Positions 11,000 to 19,059 of a stretch of 21,871 bases of DNA are shown in pieces. This DNA comes from Chara braunii (lineage: Eukaryota > Streptophyta > Charophyceae > Charales > Characeae): assembly GCA_003427395.1 (NCBI GenBank), contig BFEA01000087.1, positions 3,342,948-3,364,818 on the forward strand. The letters are read 5' to 3'. The notes under the pieces are model-generated. The model saw nothing but the letters and a program-made list of their open reading frames with translations. It was not told the DNA's origin and did no database searches. Within the stretch, counting starts at the first letter, position 1, and the number at the start of each line of letters is the position of its first letter. The position numbers were made by a program, and so were the translations under genes.

Positions 11000-11019
11000 T
11001 GTGTGTGTGTGTGTGTGTG
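11000..11019. repeat. (GT)n microsatellite
   Basis: Uninterrupted TG/GT dinucleotides, about ten units. Confidence 0.9.
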
Positions 11020-11271
11020 CGCACTAGTACTGAGTTTCCGTGTGTTTGTCTGATTGCATGATTAGTTGGGTGTGCGTGTGACCCACCAGGGTACTTGTGT
11101 GCTGGAAAGGCCCTCAGCCTGGTACTTCCCGTGGTCGTGCTTTTGTGTGCTTGCAGCAGGAACTTGGTAGTAGGCCAGGCCCACGTAGGATGGAAAAGAC
11201 TCAAGTAGCGGGTAGGTAGGCAGAAGAAGACGATACCTTAAGAGGCCTCGGGGTACTTGTCCAATAGTCTG

Positions 11272-11501
11272 AGTCTGGGGCCTGCAGTGAGGGATATTAG
11301 ACTGCAATGATGTTTGCCTCTGAAATGGCAGCTTGGGAGGCTGTGCGGCCTTACCGCCCAAAGAGGCAGTACGCCGGCGAGTCTAGGGCCTGCAGTGGGG
11401 GATATCAGACTGCACTGATGTTTCCCTCCGAAATGGGGAAGGTACCGGCAGCTTGAGAGGCTGTGCTGCCCGTAATGTTACCCCAAAGAGGCAGTAGGCC
11501 G
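11272..11501. repeat. Imperfect tandem duplication, unit about 108-122 bp
   Basis: Unit 1 (11272-11379) and unit 2 (11380-11501) both begin AGTCT-GGGCCTGCAGTG. They continue GGATAT-AGACTGCA-TGATGTTT and end CCAAAGAGGCAGTA-GCCG. Unit 2 carries extra bases, including one after GAAATGGG. Divergence indicates an old duplication. Confidence 0.8.
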
Positions 11502-11519
11502 TTATATCTTCGGGGAGAG

Positions 11520-11659
11520 CCAAGGGCGCTTCCTCATTTGCAGCTTCCTGAGTTGGGCGACATGCTGCTTGGGCGAGCGCTCGGTGTGGTAGCGCCGAGC
11601 GCTCGCCCAAGCAGCATGTCGCCCAACTCAGGAAGCTGCAAATGAGGAAGCGCCCTTGG
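11520..11659. repeat. Perfect inverted repeat: 65-bp arms, 10-bp loop
   Basis: Bases 11520-11584 are the exact reverse complement of 11595-11659. The spacer is TGTGGTAGCG. The outer flanks (GAGAG left, AAGGCC right) are not complementary, so the symmetry ends sharply. The hairpin would be extremely stable and GC-rich. It may be a natural inverted duplication or an assembly or library fold-back. Confidence 0.95.
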
Positions 11660-12499
11660 AAGGCCCCAGTTGGGGTTGGCTTCTACAATGAAGACTTCGG
11701 GGTACTGAAAGGCATGGTGGCTATAGTAGGAGGGATACATGAGCTTTGCATGTCCTTCAAACATCAGAGCTGTGCTCTGTTACTCCGCCATAGCCACCTA
11801 CTTGACTAGGAAGGAGGAAGGTGTACGAGATGGCTATGGTGACCTCTCGAGTGCTGACAGTAAGGAGAGGATTCAGACATTGGTTCTGGTTCATTCTTTC
11901 ATTGCTATTATTATTATTATTATCATTAATTTATTGTTATTATTATTATTGTAAAGAAGAAGTTGGGGAGTGAAAGGAGGTTGGAGATGGTGGCGAGTTG
12001 AAGGGGGATTGACATTGGTCTTTGCGGGTGTTCATCTGCTTCTTCTTCTTCCTTCGTCTGTTTATCTTCCTCTGAGTTATCGCACTTCAAAATGGTCAGG
12101 ATCATAACAATACTACCTTCTTCCCCCGAAGAGACACCTAGTCATCATTGATACTTATGAGCTGCGTTGCCCATTGATAAAAGTCATAACGACTGGGTGT
12201 CGTGTTCAGGGAAAGAAGGGTAGGAGTATGGTTATTCTGGGTAACTTACTATAATGACGACAGAGAAGCAGGAACAGGGGTAAGGTTCAAGAATGGCATA
12301 AATTATTTTCAAACGCATAGAAAATTCCATTGTACACATCGAAAGCCACTTACAGTAACTTCAAGTCTTTGAATTTGCCTAGAAATGAAGGAATACGTCC
12401 TGAAAGTTTATTTCCGCCAACATGGCTGCAATGCCTCAGAGAAAAAGCAGAAAGAGCAGAACAAACAGATCACAGTTTCGTTAGAGAACATCATACCTT
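11660..12499. other. Non-coding stretch with an (ATT)n microsatellite
   Basis: Only short chance open frames are present. The single recognisable feature is an (ATT/TTA)n tract at about 11906-11950. Nothing else with coding, LTR or RNA character could be supported. Confidence 0.5.
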
Positions 12500-12780
12500 T
12501 TTTTACAAAAAACAGAACCTTACCGTTCTGGCTCCATGTCCATTCTGGGGAGCATCAGTCCGGTTCCTATTCCACTGGCACGTCAAAGGGAAATACAACA
12601 TTTACTAACACAACGCACCTCCCCATTATGGTTGGAAGGCCCGAGTGGAGGGCATACCTGCACACCTACTCGCCTTGTCTTTCCATGCAGTTTGGTTGTT
12701 CGCCATACCACAGCCAAGGGAACGGGCTTGGAAGAATCGATGGGGAAAGAAGACCCTGTTGAGCTTGACACTAGTTCGAC
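12500..12780 (-). mobile_element. 5'-truncated LINE 3' end, related to the LINE at 1-8038
   Basis: The reverse complement of about 12525-12640 aligns with 7885-7980 over most positions. It shares the TGTATTT...TTGAC-TGCC-GTGGAA...GGAACCGGACTGA-GCTCCCCAGAATGGA-ATGGAGCCAG series and ends with CTGTT plus a short A-rich tail (read on the - strand, at about 12495-12515). Weaker similarity continues toward 12780. This is the usual pattern of a short LINE insertion; its 5' border is uncertain. Confidence 0.75.
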
Positions 12781-13210
12781 TCTGTGAAATGACTTAAAGG
12801 TGTAGAATAAGTGGGAGCTTGAAACACCACTACTTTTAAGTTTTCACGTTATTTTTACTTATTTCGTGAGGTGGAGCCGGGGCTTTGCCCTGCTTCTGGA
12901 TCCATGGTGCAGGCCCTTGTGGCCTGTCAGATCCAAGCGAAAGACATTGTCAGGTGGTGTTGCATACTAGTGAATACTTCAACAAGTATGAGCAGAACCA
13001 AAGATCAACCAATATAGAGTGAGCATGTATGCAGCGGAAGTCTGACAAATGGACTGACTCACATAGACTGAACTCATACAGATATCACTCATCACACAAA
13101 CAATCATGAGATGGTGGGGTCTGAGCCAATCATAGACGATGCTCAGGCCCCGTACAACCATACACAGATGAAAGGTGGGAGGAGAGACGAAAGGAGGTGG
13201 GAGATGTAGG
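12781..13210 (-). other. Unassigned non-coding stretch, possibly retroelement leader
   Basis: No open frame of note and no clear repeats. If the LTR-PBS reading at 13211-13222 is right, this would be the leader of a second - strand LTR element whose LTR is 13221-14100. That is an inference. Confidence 0.3.
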
Positions 13211-13218
13211 CAGCGCCA
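13211..13218 (-). other. Primer-binding-site-like sequence
   Basis: On the - strand, the probable LTR end ...GGTGACA is followed by TC and then TGGCGCTGCC. TGG plus GC-rich sequence two bases after an LTR end is the common form of a tRNA primer-binding site. Only position and sequence form support this. Confidence 0.35.
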
Positions 13219-13469
13219 GATGTCACCGAGATAGAATCTAGTAGGTCACCGATATGGTAGTCCAAAATGTCATTGAACAAGATCAAAATGTCGTGGACAA
13301 CAAGTCACCAATGCCGGAGGTACAGAGTTCTAATGTGACCGGTGTCCAATCTGTGATGTCGCCGAGTATCAATCCCAACAATCTCCAGGTCTCGAATCCA
13401 GTAAGTATCACAGCCTCTTACCACCGAAGTCCAACACTGATCTCTGTCCAACTCGTATCAAGTCTCCAA

Positions 13470-13526
13470 TCTGAAGAAGAAGAAGAAGTCTGAAGAAGAA
13501 GAAGAAGAAGTCTGAAGAAGAAGAAG
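13470..13526. repeat. TCT(GAA)n microsatellite, three blocks
   Basis: Three successive blocks each begin TCT and continue as (GAA)n, about 57 bases in total. Confidence 0.9.
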
Positions 13527-13689
13527 ATGGAGATGGAGAGGAGAGGAGAGGGGAAGCTGTTGAGGGCCTCAGGCCAAACCTGCAGGTGCAAGCTGGCGTC
13601 TTGGCGGCGGTGGGAGTCCAGATGCAGGTCGCTGGAGCTATGGCGCTCCACTGTCACAGGTAAGTCCTCCTCGCCTCCTCGTTCCTCCT

Positions 13690-13722
13690 GGACTGCAGTG
13701 CGCTAAACTAGCGCTGCAGTCC
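13690..13722. repeat. LTR hairpin with CTGCAG arms
   Basis: GGACTGCAG-TG-CGCTA at the left pairs with TAGCGCTGCAGTCC at the right, giving a 14-bp stem with a 2-base bulge and a short loop. It lies inside the probable LTR. Confidence 0.7.
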
Positions 13723-14100
13723 CTGGCGCTGTGCTCAACCAAATAGCGCAGCGTTCTCCTGGCTGCTCCTTGTTCCCACCTGCAGGAATGGCTGCTGGAC
13801 CGGCCTAAGTACCGTCCGGCGGCCGGTCGGCCTCAATGCTGGCCTCCTGCGCCGTGGGCTGAACCGGCGAAATGACCGTTCAGCCCAGACCGGCGGGCCG
13901 CAGCCTCAAGAGCGCCGCCAGGCCCAAACGGTTTGTCGTTTGGGCCAGACCTGGGTCTGCTGACGCTGAGGCCCAACCGGTGGCCTAATAGGGCCTACCG
14001 GGAGGAAAAAGGCCTGGCCTTTGGCAAGGCCGGCCTGGGTACCCCAAAAACGGTGTGTCGGGCCTGTGAAGGCCCGTGTGAAGTCGCAGACTGTAACACA

Positions 14101-14111
14101 CTCCCCCCCTT
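14101..14111 (-). other. Polypurine tract of the minus-strand Ty3 element
   Basis: On the - strand this reads AAGGGGGGGAG, immediately before the LTR start TGTGTTACAG. It is the expected plus-strand priming site for LTR retroelements. Confidence 0.75.
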
Positions 14112-14122
14112 AAAAGACCGAG

Positions 14123-14629
14123 CTACCTGCGAGGGCGAAGTTGTCTGTTCGATACCAGGGTGGGTCGGGAGGGACGAACTTTGTCCTTGGCAAGTCTCTG
14201 GTTCTTGTTGTCGGAGAAGATGAGTGGTGCAGATGCCTGTAAGTCTGCGCGGGAGATCCAACGAGTGTCGTCAGGGTCACATTGCTTGAAAGTGACTTGG
14301 TGCTGCATTCGCTTGTTGCCAAACTTGCGGTGCCTGATGACACGGTCAACTTCCTGGTGTCCGTCCATAGAGGGCGGGTCTTGTGATCGTCGGCCCGGGA
14401 ACTCATCCTCGGAAGGTGGCGTGTAGATGGCCAGCTTCGACGCATGGAAGACCGGGTGCACACGGAGGTGTGGGGGGATGGCAATCACAAAGGAAGGACC
14501 TGCAGGGTAGTCGCCTGCTGGAGAAGTTACCTTCCATGGTCCAAACCATTTCGGGAGGAGTTTGCACGAGACGTCCTGCTCGAGCGCGAATTCCTCGCCC
14601 AAACAAGGTCTCCCTCGCGGAAAGGACAT
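14123..14629 (-). pseudogene. Integrase C-terminus and chromodomain-like tail (Ty3, minus)
   Basis: The landmark DVSCKLLPKWFGPWKV matches the integrase C-terminal module of plant Ty3 elements and parallels GVSCKLLPSYYAPWQIL of the + strand copy near 9.85 kb. PPHLRVHPVFHASKL follows, then a tail with VDRVIRHRK and RMQHQVTFKQCDPDDTRWISRADLQASAP. The tail occupies the chromodomain position but lacks the usual YLVKWKGY core. Such tails are thought to guide integration to chromatin (family knowledge). It is separated from the integrase core by a frameshift at about 14.6 kb. Confidence 0.8.
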
Positions 14630-15747
14630 GGGAGTCGACGTCGGTTAGCTTGCTGCTGCATGTGGATTTGAGCCTTTTGCATGTTTGTGCGGGCTTTGAT
14701 CAGCAAGTCCCGATACTTCCGAACGGAAGCGGGAGAGCAAGCGACGTCTATGTCGGCGGCCCGTGGTAGAAGAAGATCGGCAACGACTCGGGCTTTCTCT
14801 CCACCGTGATGCAACTCGAGTGGAGTGATGCAGATCGCCGGGTGCACCAAAGTGTTATAGGCGAACTCGATGTCGGGAATCCGGTCAACCCAATCTTTCT
14901 GGTCAGGACGGATGAGTGTACGTCACATCATTTGAGCGGTTTGATGAGCTCGTTCCGACTGTCCATCCGTCTGCGGGTGCCGTGCGGAACACGGCTTCAT
15001 AGTCGAACCGGACTCCGTCATGAGGGAAGTCCAAAATGCAGACATGAAGTGAGTGCCTCTGTCGCTCACAATATCTTCCGGAACACCATGGCATGTAATC
15101 CAGCCGGTGTGCAAGAGTCTGGCGAGCTCGGGAGCTGTAGCGCGATACTTGCATGGAAGAAAACGAGTGTACTTGATCAAACGGTCAACGACCGTGAGAA
15201 TGCCGTCATGACCGAGGCGATCGCGGGGGAACGGGCCTGTAACATCCATAGCAATGGAGAGGCGTGGTGCCCGAGGAATCGGCATCGGTTTTAGTTCGCC
15301 ATAAGGGACCGTAGATCGACCTTTGTTATGATGGCAAACTGCGCATGACTCAATGTACCTCGTGACGTTGTGAAGGACGTCGGGCCAGTGAAAACGCTGG
15401 CGAAGGCGAGCCAATGTGCGGTTCACGCCAAGGTGTGCCGAAAGTCGCGCGTTATGGAATTCGCCGAGAAGACGAGTCCGTAAGATGCGATCTTGGGGCA
15501 CCACTAACAAGTCCTTCCCTCTCGTGTGAAGGAGTAGGAAAACGTCGAAGATACGATAATGACCAGCCGACGGGTGATCCGATGATAGGTCCGCATAAAG
15601 CGTAGAGTACGTCGGATCGGACGTTGACAAAATGCTGCTGCAAATTGTCGTCGAGGTCAAACTCGTGGTCACAAGGGCACAAAGATCGGGCCGTCGTGAG
15701 AGGGCGTCCGCTGCTCGATTGGCAGGACCGGGAGTGTGGCACGACTA
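14527..15747 (-). pseudogene. Ty3 integrase core (minus), two in-frame stops
   Basis: One frame runs from ANRAADALSRRPDLCAL (RNase H/integrase linker) through the zinc-binding region (FHNARLSAH...IESCAVCHHNK) to the catalytic core. The core Asp in AMDVTGPFP is encoded at 15244-15246, the Asp in VSDRGTHF at 15061-15063 and the Glu in GQSERAH at 14953-14955. This is a D,D(35)E arrangement with all three residues kept. In-frame stops lie at 15745 (TAG, before the linker) and 14923 (TGA, after TAQMM). Sense resumes past the second (FAYNTLVHPAICITPLEL) and runs to KANRRRLPCPFREGDLVW-like sequence near 14.6 kb. Confidence 0.88.
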
Positions 15748-16475
15748 AAAGTCGAATTGGTCGATGTAATACATCCATCGACCGATCGTGCTAGTGACCG
15801 TGTCCTGCGTTTTGTAGGAGGTCAACGGATTGTTATCCGTGTTCCATCTAAAACGCCGATGACCGAGAAGAAAGTGGCGCCTTGGTTTGAGAACGGTGAC
15901 AAACACGAGTAACTCTTTCTTCCTAGCATCGTCGAGAGTGTTGATGGGAGACACTTTTGGGAGAAGTACTTGACCGGATGCCAACCATCCGTGTGGCATT
16001 GTTCCAATACGGCCCCAATACCGTACCCGGAAGCATCCGTAGTCACTTGGGTGGATAGGGTGGGATCATAGATACGGAGGGCCGGTGCGTCTTGCATCGC
16101 CGCCTTCAACGTATTGAACGCGCCACGAGCTGCGTCGTCGAACTCGAATGGTACCTTCGGGGATTGAAGTCTCGACAAAAGAGCTGTCACTTTGGAGTAA
16201 GACTCGACGAAACGCTGATAGTATCCAGCCAAACCCATGAAAGAGCGTACGTCCGTTGTGCAACGGGGTTCCGGCCAATCCACGATGGCTTAGATCTTGT
16301 CCGCTAAGGGACGAATGCCTTTCGGCGTCACATAATGACCCAAGTACTCAAGCTCTTGCTTGGCGAATTCGCACTTGTCGCGGTTTGCTTTGTACTTAGG
16401 CTCGCAAACGATCCAAGACCACACGAAGGTGTACGAGGTGCTCGTCAAACATCCTACTATAGACCAAGATATCAT
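15745..16475 (-). pseudogene. Ty3 RNase H and RT connection (minus)
   Basis: RT thumb/connection sequence is seen as DKCEFAKQELEYLGHYVT and GLAGYYQRFVESYSKV, interrupted by an in-frame TAA (about 16281, in DKI*A). RNase H follows with VTTDASGYGIGAVLEQ and HPVKYFSQK. A frameshift near 15.95 kb then leads to NTLDDARKKELLVFV (altered E-K-E-L-L region), FLLGHRRFRWNTDNNPLTSY and IGRWMYYIDQFDF. This domain removes RNA from the cDNA hybrid in the family. Confidence 0.85.
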
Positions 16476-17199
16476 CGAGGTAGATGAGGACGGAACAATC
16501 GAGCAAGTCTCGGAACTCCGTTGTCATGGCTGCTTGGAAAGTTGTCGGGGCATTGGTGAGTCCAAATGGCATCACGACCCACTCAAAATGCCCATACCAC
16601 GTTTTGAAGGCGGTCTTGTACCGATCTTGAGGCTGGATTTCAATCTGGTGGTAACCCGACTTCAAGTCCAACTTCGAGAAGTACGTCGCGCCGCCCAACC
16701 GCTCAAGGACATCATCAATCCGAGGGAGAGGGTCGGCATTCTTAACGGTTTGTGCGTTAAGTTTTCGATAGTCAATGCACAACCGTAGGTCCTTGTTCTT
16801 CTTTCGGACGAAGAGAACTGGTGCACCGTATGGCGAACAACTAGGGCAAATCCAACCCTTGTCGAGAAGGTCATCGAGTTGTGCGCGAAGCACCTCGAGT
16901 TCCTCTTCGCTCATGCGGTAAATGCATCCACGCGGAGGGACAACGCCCGCCTCGAGAGTAATCCCGTGACGTATGGGCCGATCCGAAACCATTCCGGTGG
17001 GAGCCTCGAAGACGTCTCCATATCCGTCTAAGAGGTGGGTAATACGTGGGTCTGGCGGCGACGCAGCTGGTCCGTCCGACGAGGGGAGGGCGTGTAAGAA
17101 AACAGTGCCCATCTCCTCGACGTCATTCCGAGCTATGGCGTCGCGAATCCTCGCAACGGAAACACACGTGACAAGCAATCGAAGTGTGAGGCGTCGCAA
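16396..17199 (-). pseudogene. Ty3 reverse transcriptase (minus)
   Basis: All main RT blocks are intact in this frame: [61 protein letters not shown] and the catalytic YLDD (16471-16482). The frame ends at a stop just after LDRLRA; sense continues in another frame (next entry toward lower coordinates). The N-terminal part [16 protein letters not shown] is the usual linker after the protease. Confidence 0.92.
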
Positions 17200-17511
17200 C
17201 CGTACATGGGACTAACACTCCATTCCGATCACGGACGTGAACGGTTCGGTCATGAAAGTTCACTGGATGATCGGCGCTGCGCAACCAAGACATGCCTAAA
17301 ATCATGTCAAACTTGGTGTCGAGGATGTCAAAAGACACCGGCTCGCACGCAAGGGGCGCAAAGTATACCAGGACGCCGTCAATGCATCGGTCGATTGACT
17401 TTTGCGTGCGGCTGTCTGCGAGTGTAACTTGCGTAGGTTGCGTCTTCCTTCGAACGCGCGGGTCATAAAGGCTTGGCTCATGAAATTGCGAGATGCTCCG
17501 CAATCAATCAA
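17123..17511 (-). pseudogene. Ty3 aspartic protease (minus), frameshifted
   Basis: The active-site motif is LIDCGASRNFMSQAF (DCGAS codons at 17491-17505). The frame then shifts: the rest of the fold (PVSFDILDTKFDMILGMSWL, matching the family's D-x-ILGMDWL block) is in a second frame. RT resumes in the first. D-C/S-G-A-S is the Ty3 retropepsin signature. Confidence 0.85.
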
Positions 17512-17765
17512 GGCACTGCAAGTTGCCTTTTGTCGGTCTCGGCGTACCTTTGGGTGGCATACTCGCGGCCAATCTTCGCAAGATAAGAGCGAAGATCGAC
17601 AACCGCTACTCCGTCGTCCGTCAACGGAGCTGGTATTGCAGCGTGCAAGTAGGAGCCTAGATTTGCCATCAAGTCGTTACAGTGCGGCCTTGGCTAGGTT
17701 CTGGTTGAGGGTAGAGGCATCCAAGCGAAGTCCTCTCTCGTGAGCGGGTCGAGCTCCTCAAGTCT
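17512..17765 (-). pseudogene. Gag C-terminal remnant (minus), cut off
   Basis: Protein-like fragments in shifting frames precede the protease: EELDPLTREDFAWMPLPS and DLRSYLAKIGREYATQRYAE. Their position suits the end of gag or a gag-protease linker, but no zinc knuckle is seen. The sense breaks off near 17765, where sequence of another Ty3 element in the opposite direction begins. Confidence 0.45.
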
Positions 17766-17784
17766 TGACCACGCTGTGGTTTTT

Positions 17785-18003
17785 GGGTTTGCAGATTATT
17801 GTCCTCGACCATCAGGCAGAAGGCGCCCTCCTAAACTGAGAAGGCGCCCTCCTAAACCGAGAATGCAGTACCGTGTGAGCTTCAGACATCATCTGGATCC
17901 CAAGGCAGATCGCTGGTTCACACGAGAAGAACTTCTGAGAACAGCACCACAAGTGATAGCAGGCTATGAAAGAGAACTGAAAGGGAAGATGCCTGCAGAT
18001 TAA
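17785..18003 (+). pseudogene. Chromodomain-like tail of a third Ty3/gypsy element
   Basis: Only the last part of pol remains: a basic repeat (RRRPPKL RRRPPKP) and then RMQYRVSFRHHLDPKADRW with FTREELLRTAPQVIAGYE, ending in the TAA at 18001-18003. It aligns with RMQHQVTFK..DPDDTRWISRADLQASAP of the minus-strand element and more distantly with the tail at about 10.1-10.2 kb. No real start codon belongs to it; the open frame upstream runs into antisense of the neighbouring element. Confidence 0.75.
17819..17860 (+). repeat. Two tandem 21-bp units encoding RRRPPK(L/P)
   Basis: GAAGGCGCCCTCCTAAACTGA (17819-17839) is followed by the same unit with one change (17840-17860). In the Ty3 frame this is a doubled seven-residue Arg/Pro/Lys motif just before the chromodomain-like tail. 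Confidence 0.92.
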
Positions 18004-18024
18004 GAGACTTCTCAGAGGACTAAC

Positions 18025-18043
18025 GAAGAAAAGGAGGAGGGAA
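18025..18043 (+). other. Polypurine tract of the third Ty3 element
   Basis: GAAGAAAAGGAGGAGGGAA lies 21 bases after the pol stop and is followed by TG, as at an LTR start. Confidence 0.6.
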
Positions 18044-18700
18044 TGCGAGGATCTGGGTCCTCGGCAGGCCTAAGGGCCCCGGTTGCAGTGGTGTCCGCCC
18101 TAAGTGAAGGCGGGCCTAATTTATCACAAGAGGCCTTTGACTGTCAATTTCATATTTGGGGTCCAGGCAGTTGCGACACGCCAGTTGGTTGAAAGAAACA
18201 CAGGCCGAGCCACAAAGACATTTCCACGGCCTGTCGGGCCTTTCCAAAGAACGCAGGCCCTGGGCGTGAATCGCAGCCTCATACACTGACAGTTGGGAGG
18301 CCCAATCGAACGAGGCCCAGTAGCTGCAGAGCAAAGGCAGCATCCTGGGGCCTTCCGGAAGCTTCTGGGCCCAGGCCAGTGCAGCCAGGATGCGCGAGCA
18401 GGCCAGCTCTTTCCATAAAGGAAAGAGCTCTCCCCTGGCAGCGTCATTCGGTCACTTGCTGGCTGGCGGCAGCGCTGCTGGAGCGATAGCTCGCGGGCTG
18501 GCTGCTGGCATGGGAGCAAGAGGCTGCGCACGTGCGGTCATGTGTTGAAGCAGGGCGCTGCTGAGGGCAGCGCCATAGCCAGCCTTCATAGCGGGCTGGG
18601 CTTGAATATACAGTGAGGCGCAGGGGTGGTCTTCGGGTGTAAGAGAGGACATGCGTGGGTGTAAAGCCAGGAAAGGGCGAAGGATGATGATGATGATGAT
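18044..18700 (+). repeat. Probable 3' LTR of the third Ty3 element (right border unclear)
   Basis: It starts TGCGAGGATC after the polypurine tract and has the same GGCC-rich character as the LTR at 13221-14100. It contains a 10-bp-stem hairpin, a GCGCCATAGCC motif also seen as GCGCCATAGCTCC in the minus-strand LTR, and a weak TATA-like TGAATATACA at about 18602. The end is not defined; a (GAT)n tract lies at 18682-18702. Confidence 0.5.
18405..18429. repeat. Hairpin AGCTCTTTCC / GGAAAGAGCT
   Basis: The 10-bp arms 18405-18414 and 18420-18429 are exact reverse complements around a 5-base loop (ATAAA). Confidence 0.85.
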
Positions 18701-18702
18701 GT
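18682..18702. repeat. (GAT)n microsatellite
   Basis: Six to seven GAT units in a row. Confidence 0.9.
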
Positions 18703-18714
18703 GAGGGCACATAC

Positions 18715-18803
18715 CTTGTATTGGCGATGGTCTGCATAAGGGCGACATCTTCAAGTACTTCGGGTTGCCGCTGATGTCAACAGTTGCAATGTCTACTAGT
18801 AGG
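18715..18803 (-). CDS. Tentative next exon of the host LRR gene
   Basis: On the - strand, a candidate acceptor (ACGATCAG) precedes 18803 and a good plant-type donor (AAG|GTATGT) follows 18715. An exon of 89 nt between them keeps the phase left by the 72-nt LRR exon. It reads LLVDIATVDISGNPKYLKM and on to PSPIQ; the VDISGNP part resembles an LRR. An alternative acceptor at 18771-18773 would give 56 nt in the same frame. Against it, similar ACATACCT or ACTTACCT words occur in the two other LTR-like regions, so this may be LTR sequence rather than a splice site. Confidence 0.33.
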
Positions 18804-19059
18804 CTGATCGTAGCTGTGTAGGAGTAGGCTGGGCGCTGAGCGCCAAGTAGGAGTGTGAAGGGACTGGACTCTTGTGTTGTGGCGGAGAGAGAAGCTCTCC
18901 TTGACATTGGTTTTCAGTACTACGAACCTCCATTGGTGTATTATTGGTGCAATGCTGCTCTCTGGACACAGTGTGCCTATCTGGCTTTCAATGTGATGAT
19001 GTAATCTGGAATTGCCATCTCGCTGTTGCTTATTTTCCTTGCAATAGGGAAGGCTGAGG

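Larger units (their letters stand above)
10330..11000 (+). repeat. Probable 3' LTR of the decayed Ty3 element (right end unclear)
   Basis: The sequence follows the pol remnant after about 95 bases. It begins TGTGGTATGTACCACA, itself a small palindrome, as an LTR might. It holds a short-repeat block, a TATA-like box and a perfect palindrome before becoming generic sequence. No second copy is in the window and the preceding polypurine tract is weak, so both borders are uncertain. Confidence 0.4.
13221..14100 (-). repeat. Probable LTR of the minus-strand Ty3/gypsy element
   Basis: On the - strand it begins TGTGTTACAG directly after the polypurine tract and can end ...CGGTGACA at 13221, giving a TGT...ACA repeat of about 880 bp. 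It is very rich in GGCC/GCCGGT words. It contains a hairpin at 13690-13722 and a TCT(GAA)n block, TTC-rich on the element strand. The second LTR is missing because the element is cut off at about 17765, so the borders are not confirmed by a repeat pair. Confidence 0.6.
13221..17765 (-). mobile_element. Ty3/gypsy retrotransposon, 5'-truncated, minus strand
   Basis: Protein order along the - strand is gag remnant, protease, reverse transcriptase, RNase H, integrase, chromodomain-like tail, polypurine tract, LTR. This is the Ty3/gypsy order. The 5' LTR and most of gag are missing; the element meets + strand Ty3 sequence at about 17765. Pol has about five frame changes and three in-frame stops, so it is defective but far better preserved than the one at 8268. 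Confidence 0.9.

Noticed and set aside
11463-11764. Two similar open frames on opposite strands sharing the same peptide (LPELGDMLLGRAL...)
   Set aside because: They arise only because the 65-bp inverted repeat is read in both directions.
12888-12970. Possible RNA gene or TIR around GGATCC...GGCCCTTGTGGCC and the AACACCAC/GTGGTGTT pair
   Set aside because: The short inverted words do not combine into a cloverleaf or a terminal inverted repeat with target duplications.
13657-13666. ACAGGTAAGT, a perfect-looking plus-strand splice donor
   Set aside because: It lies in the probable LTR of the minus-strand Ty3 element with no coding exon before it. Similar words occur in the other LTR-like regions.
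14160-15294. Plus-strand open frames over the minus-strand Ty3 (for example 14806-15294)
   Set aside because: They are antisense shadows of the integrase-coding strand, which carries all the recognisable motifs.
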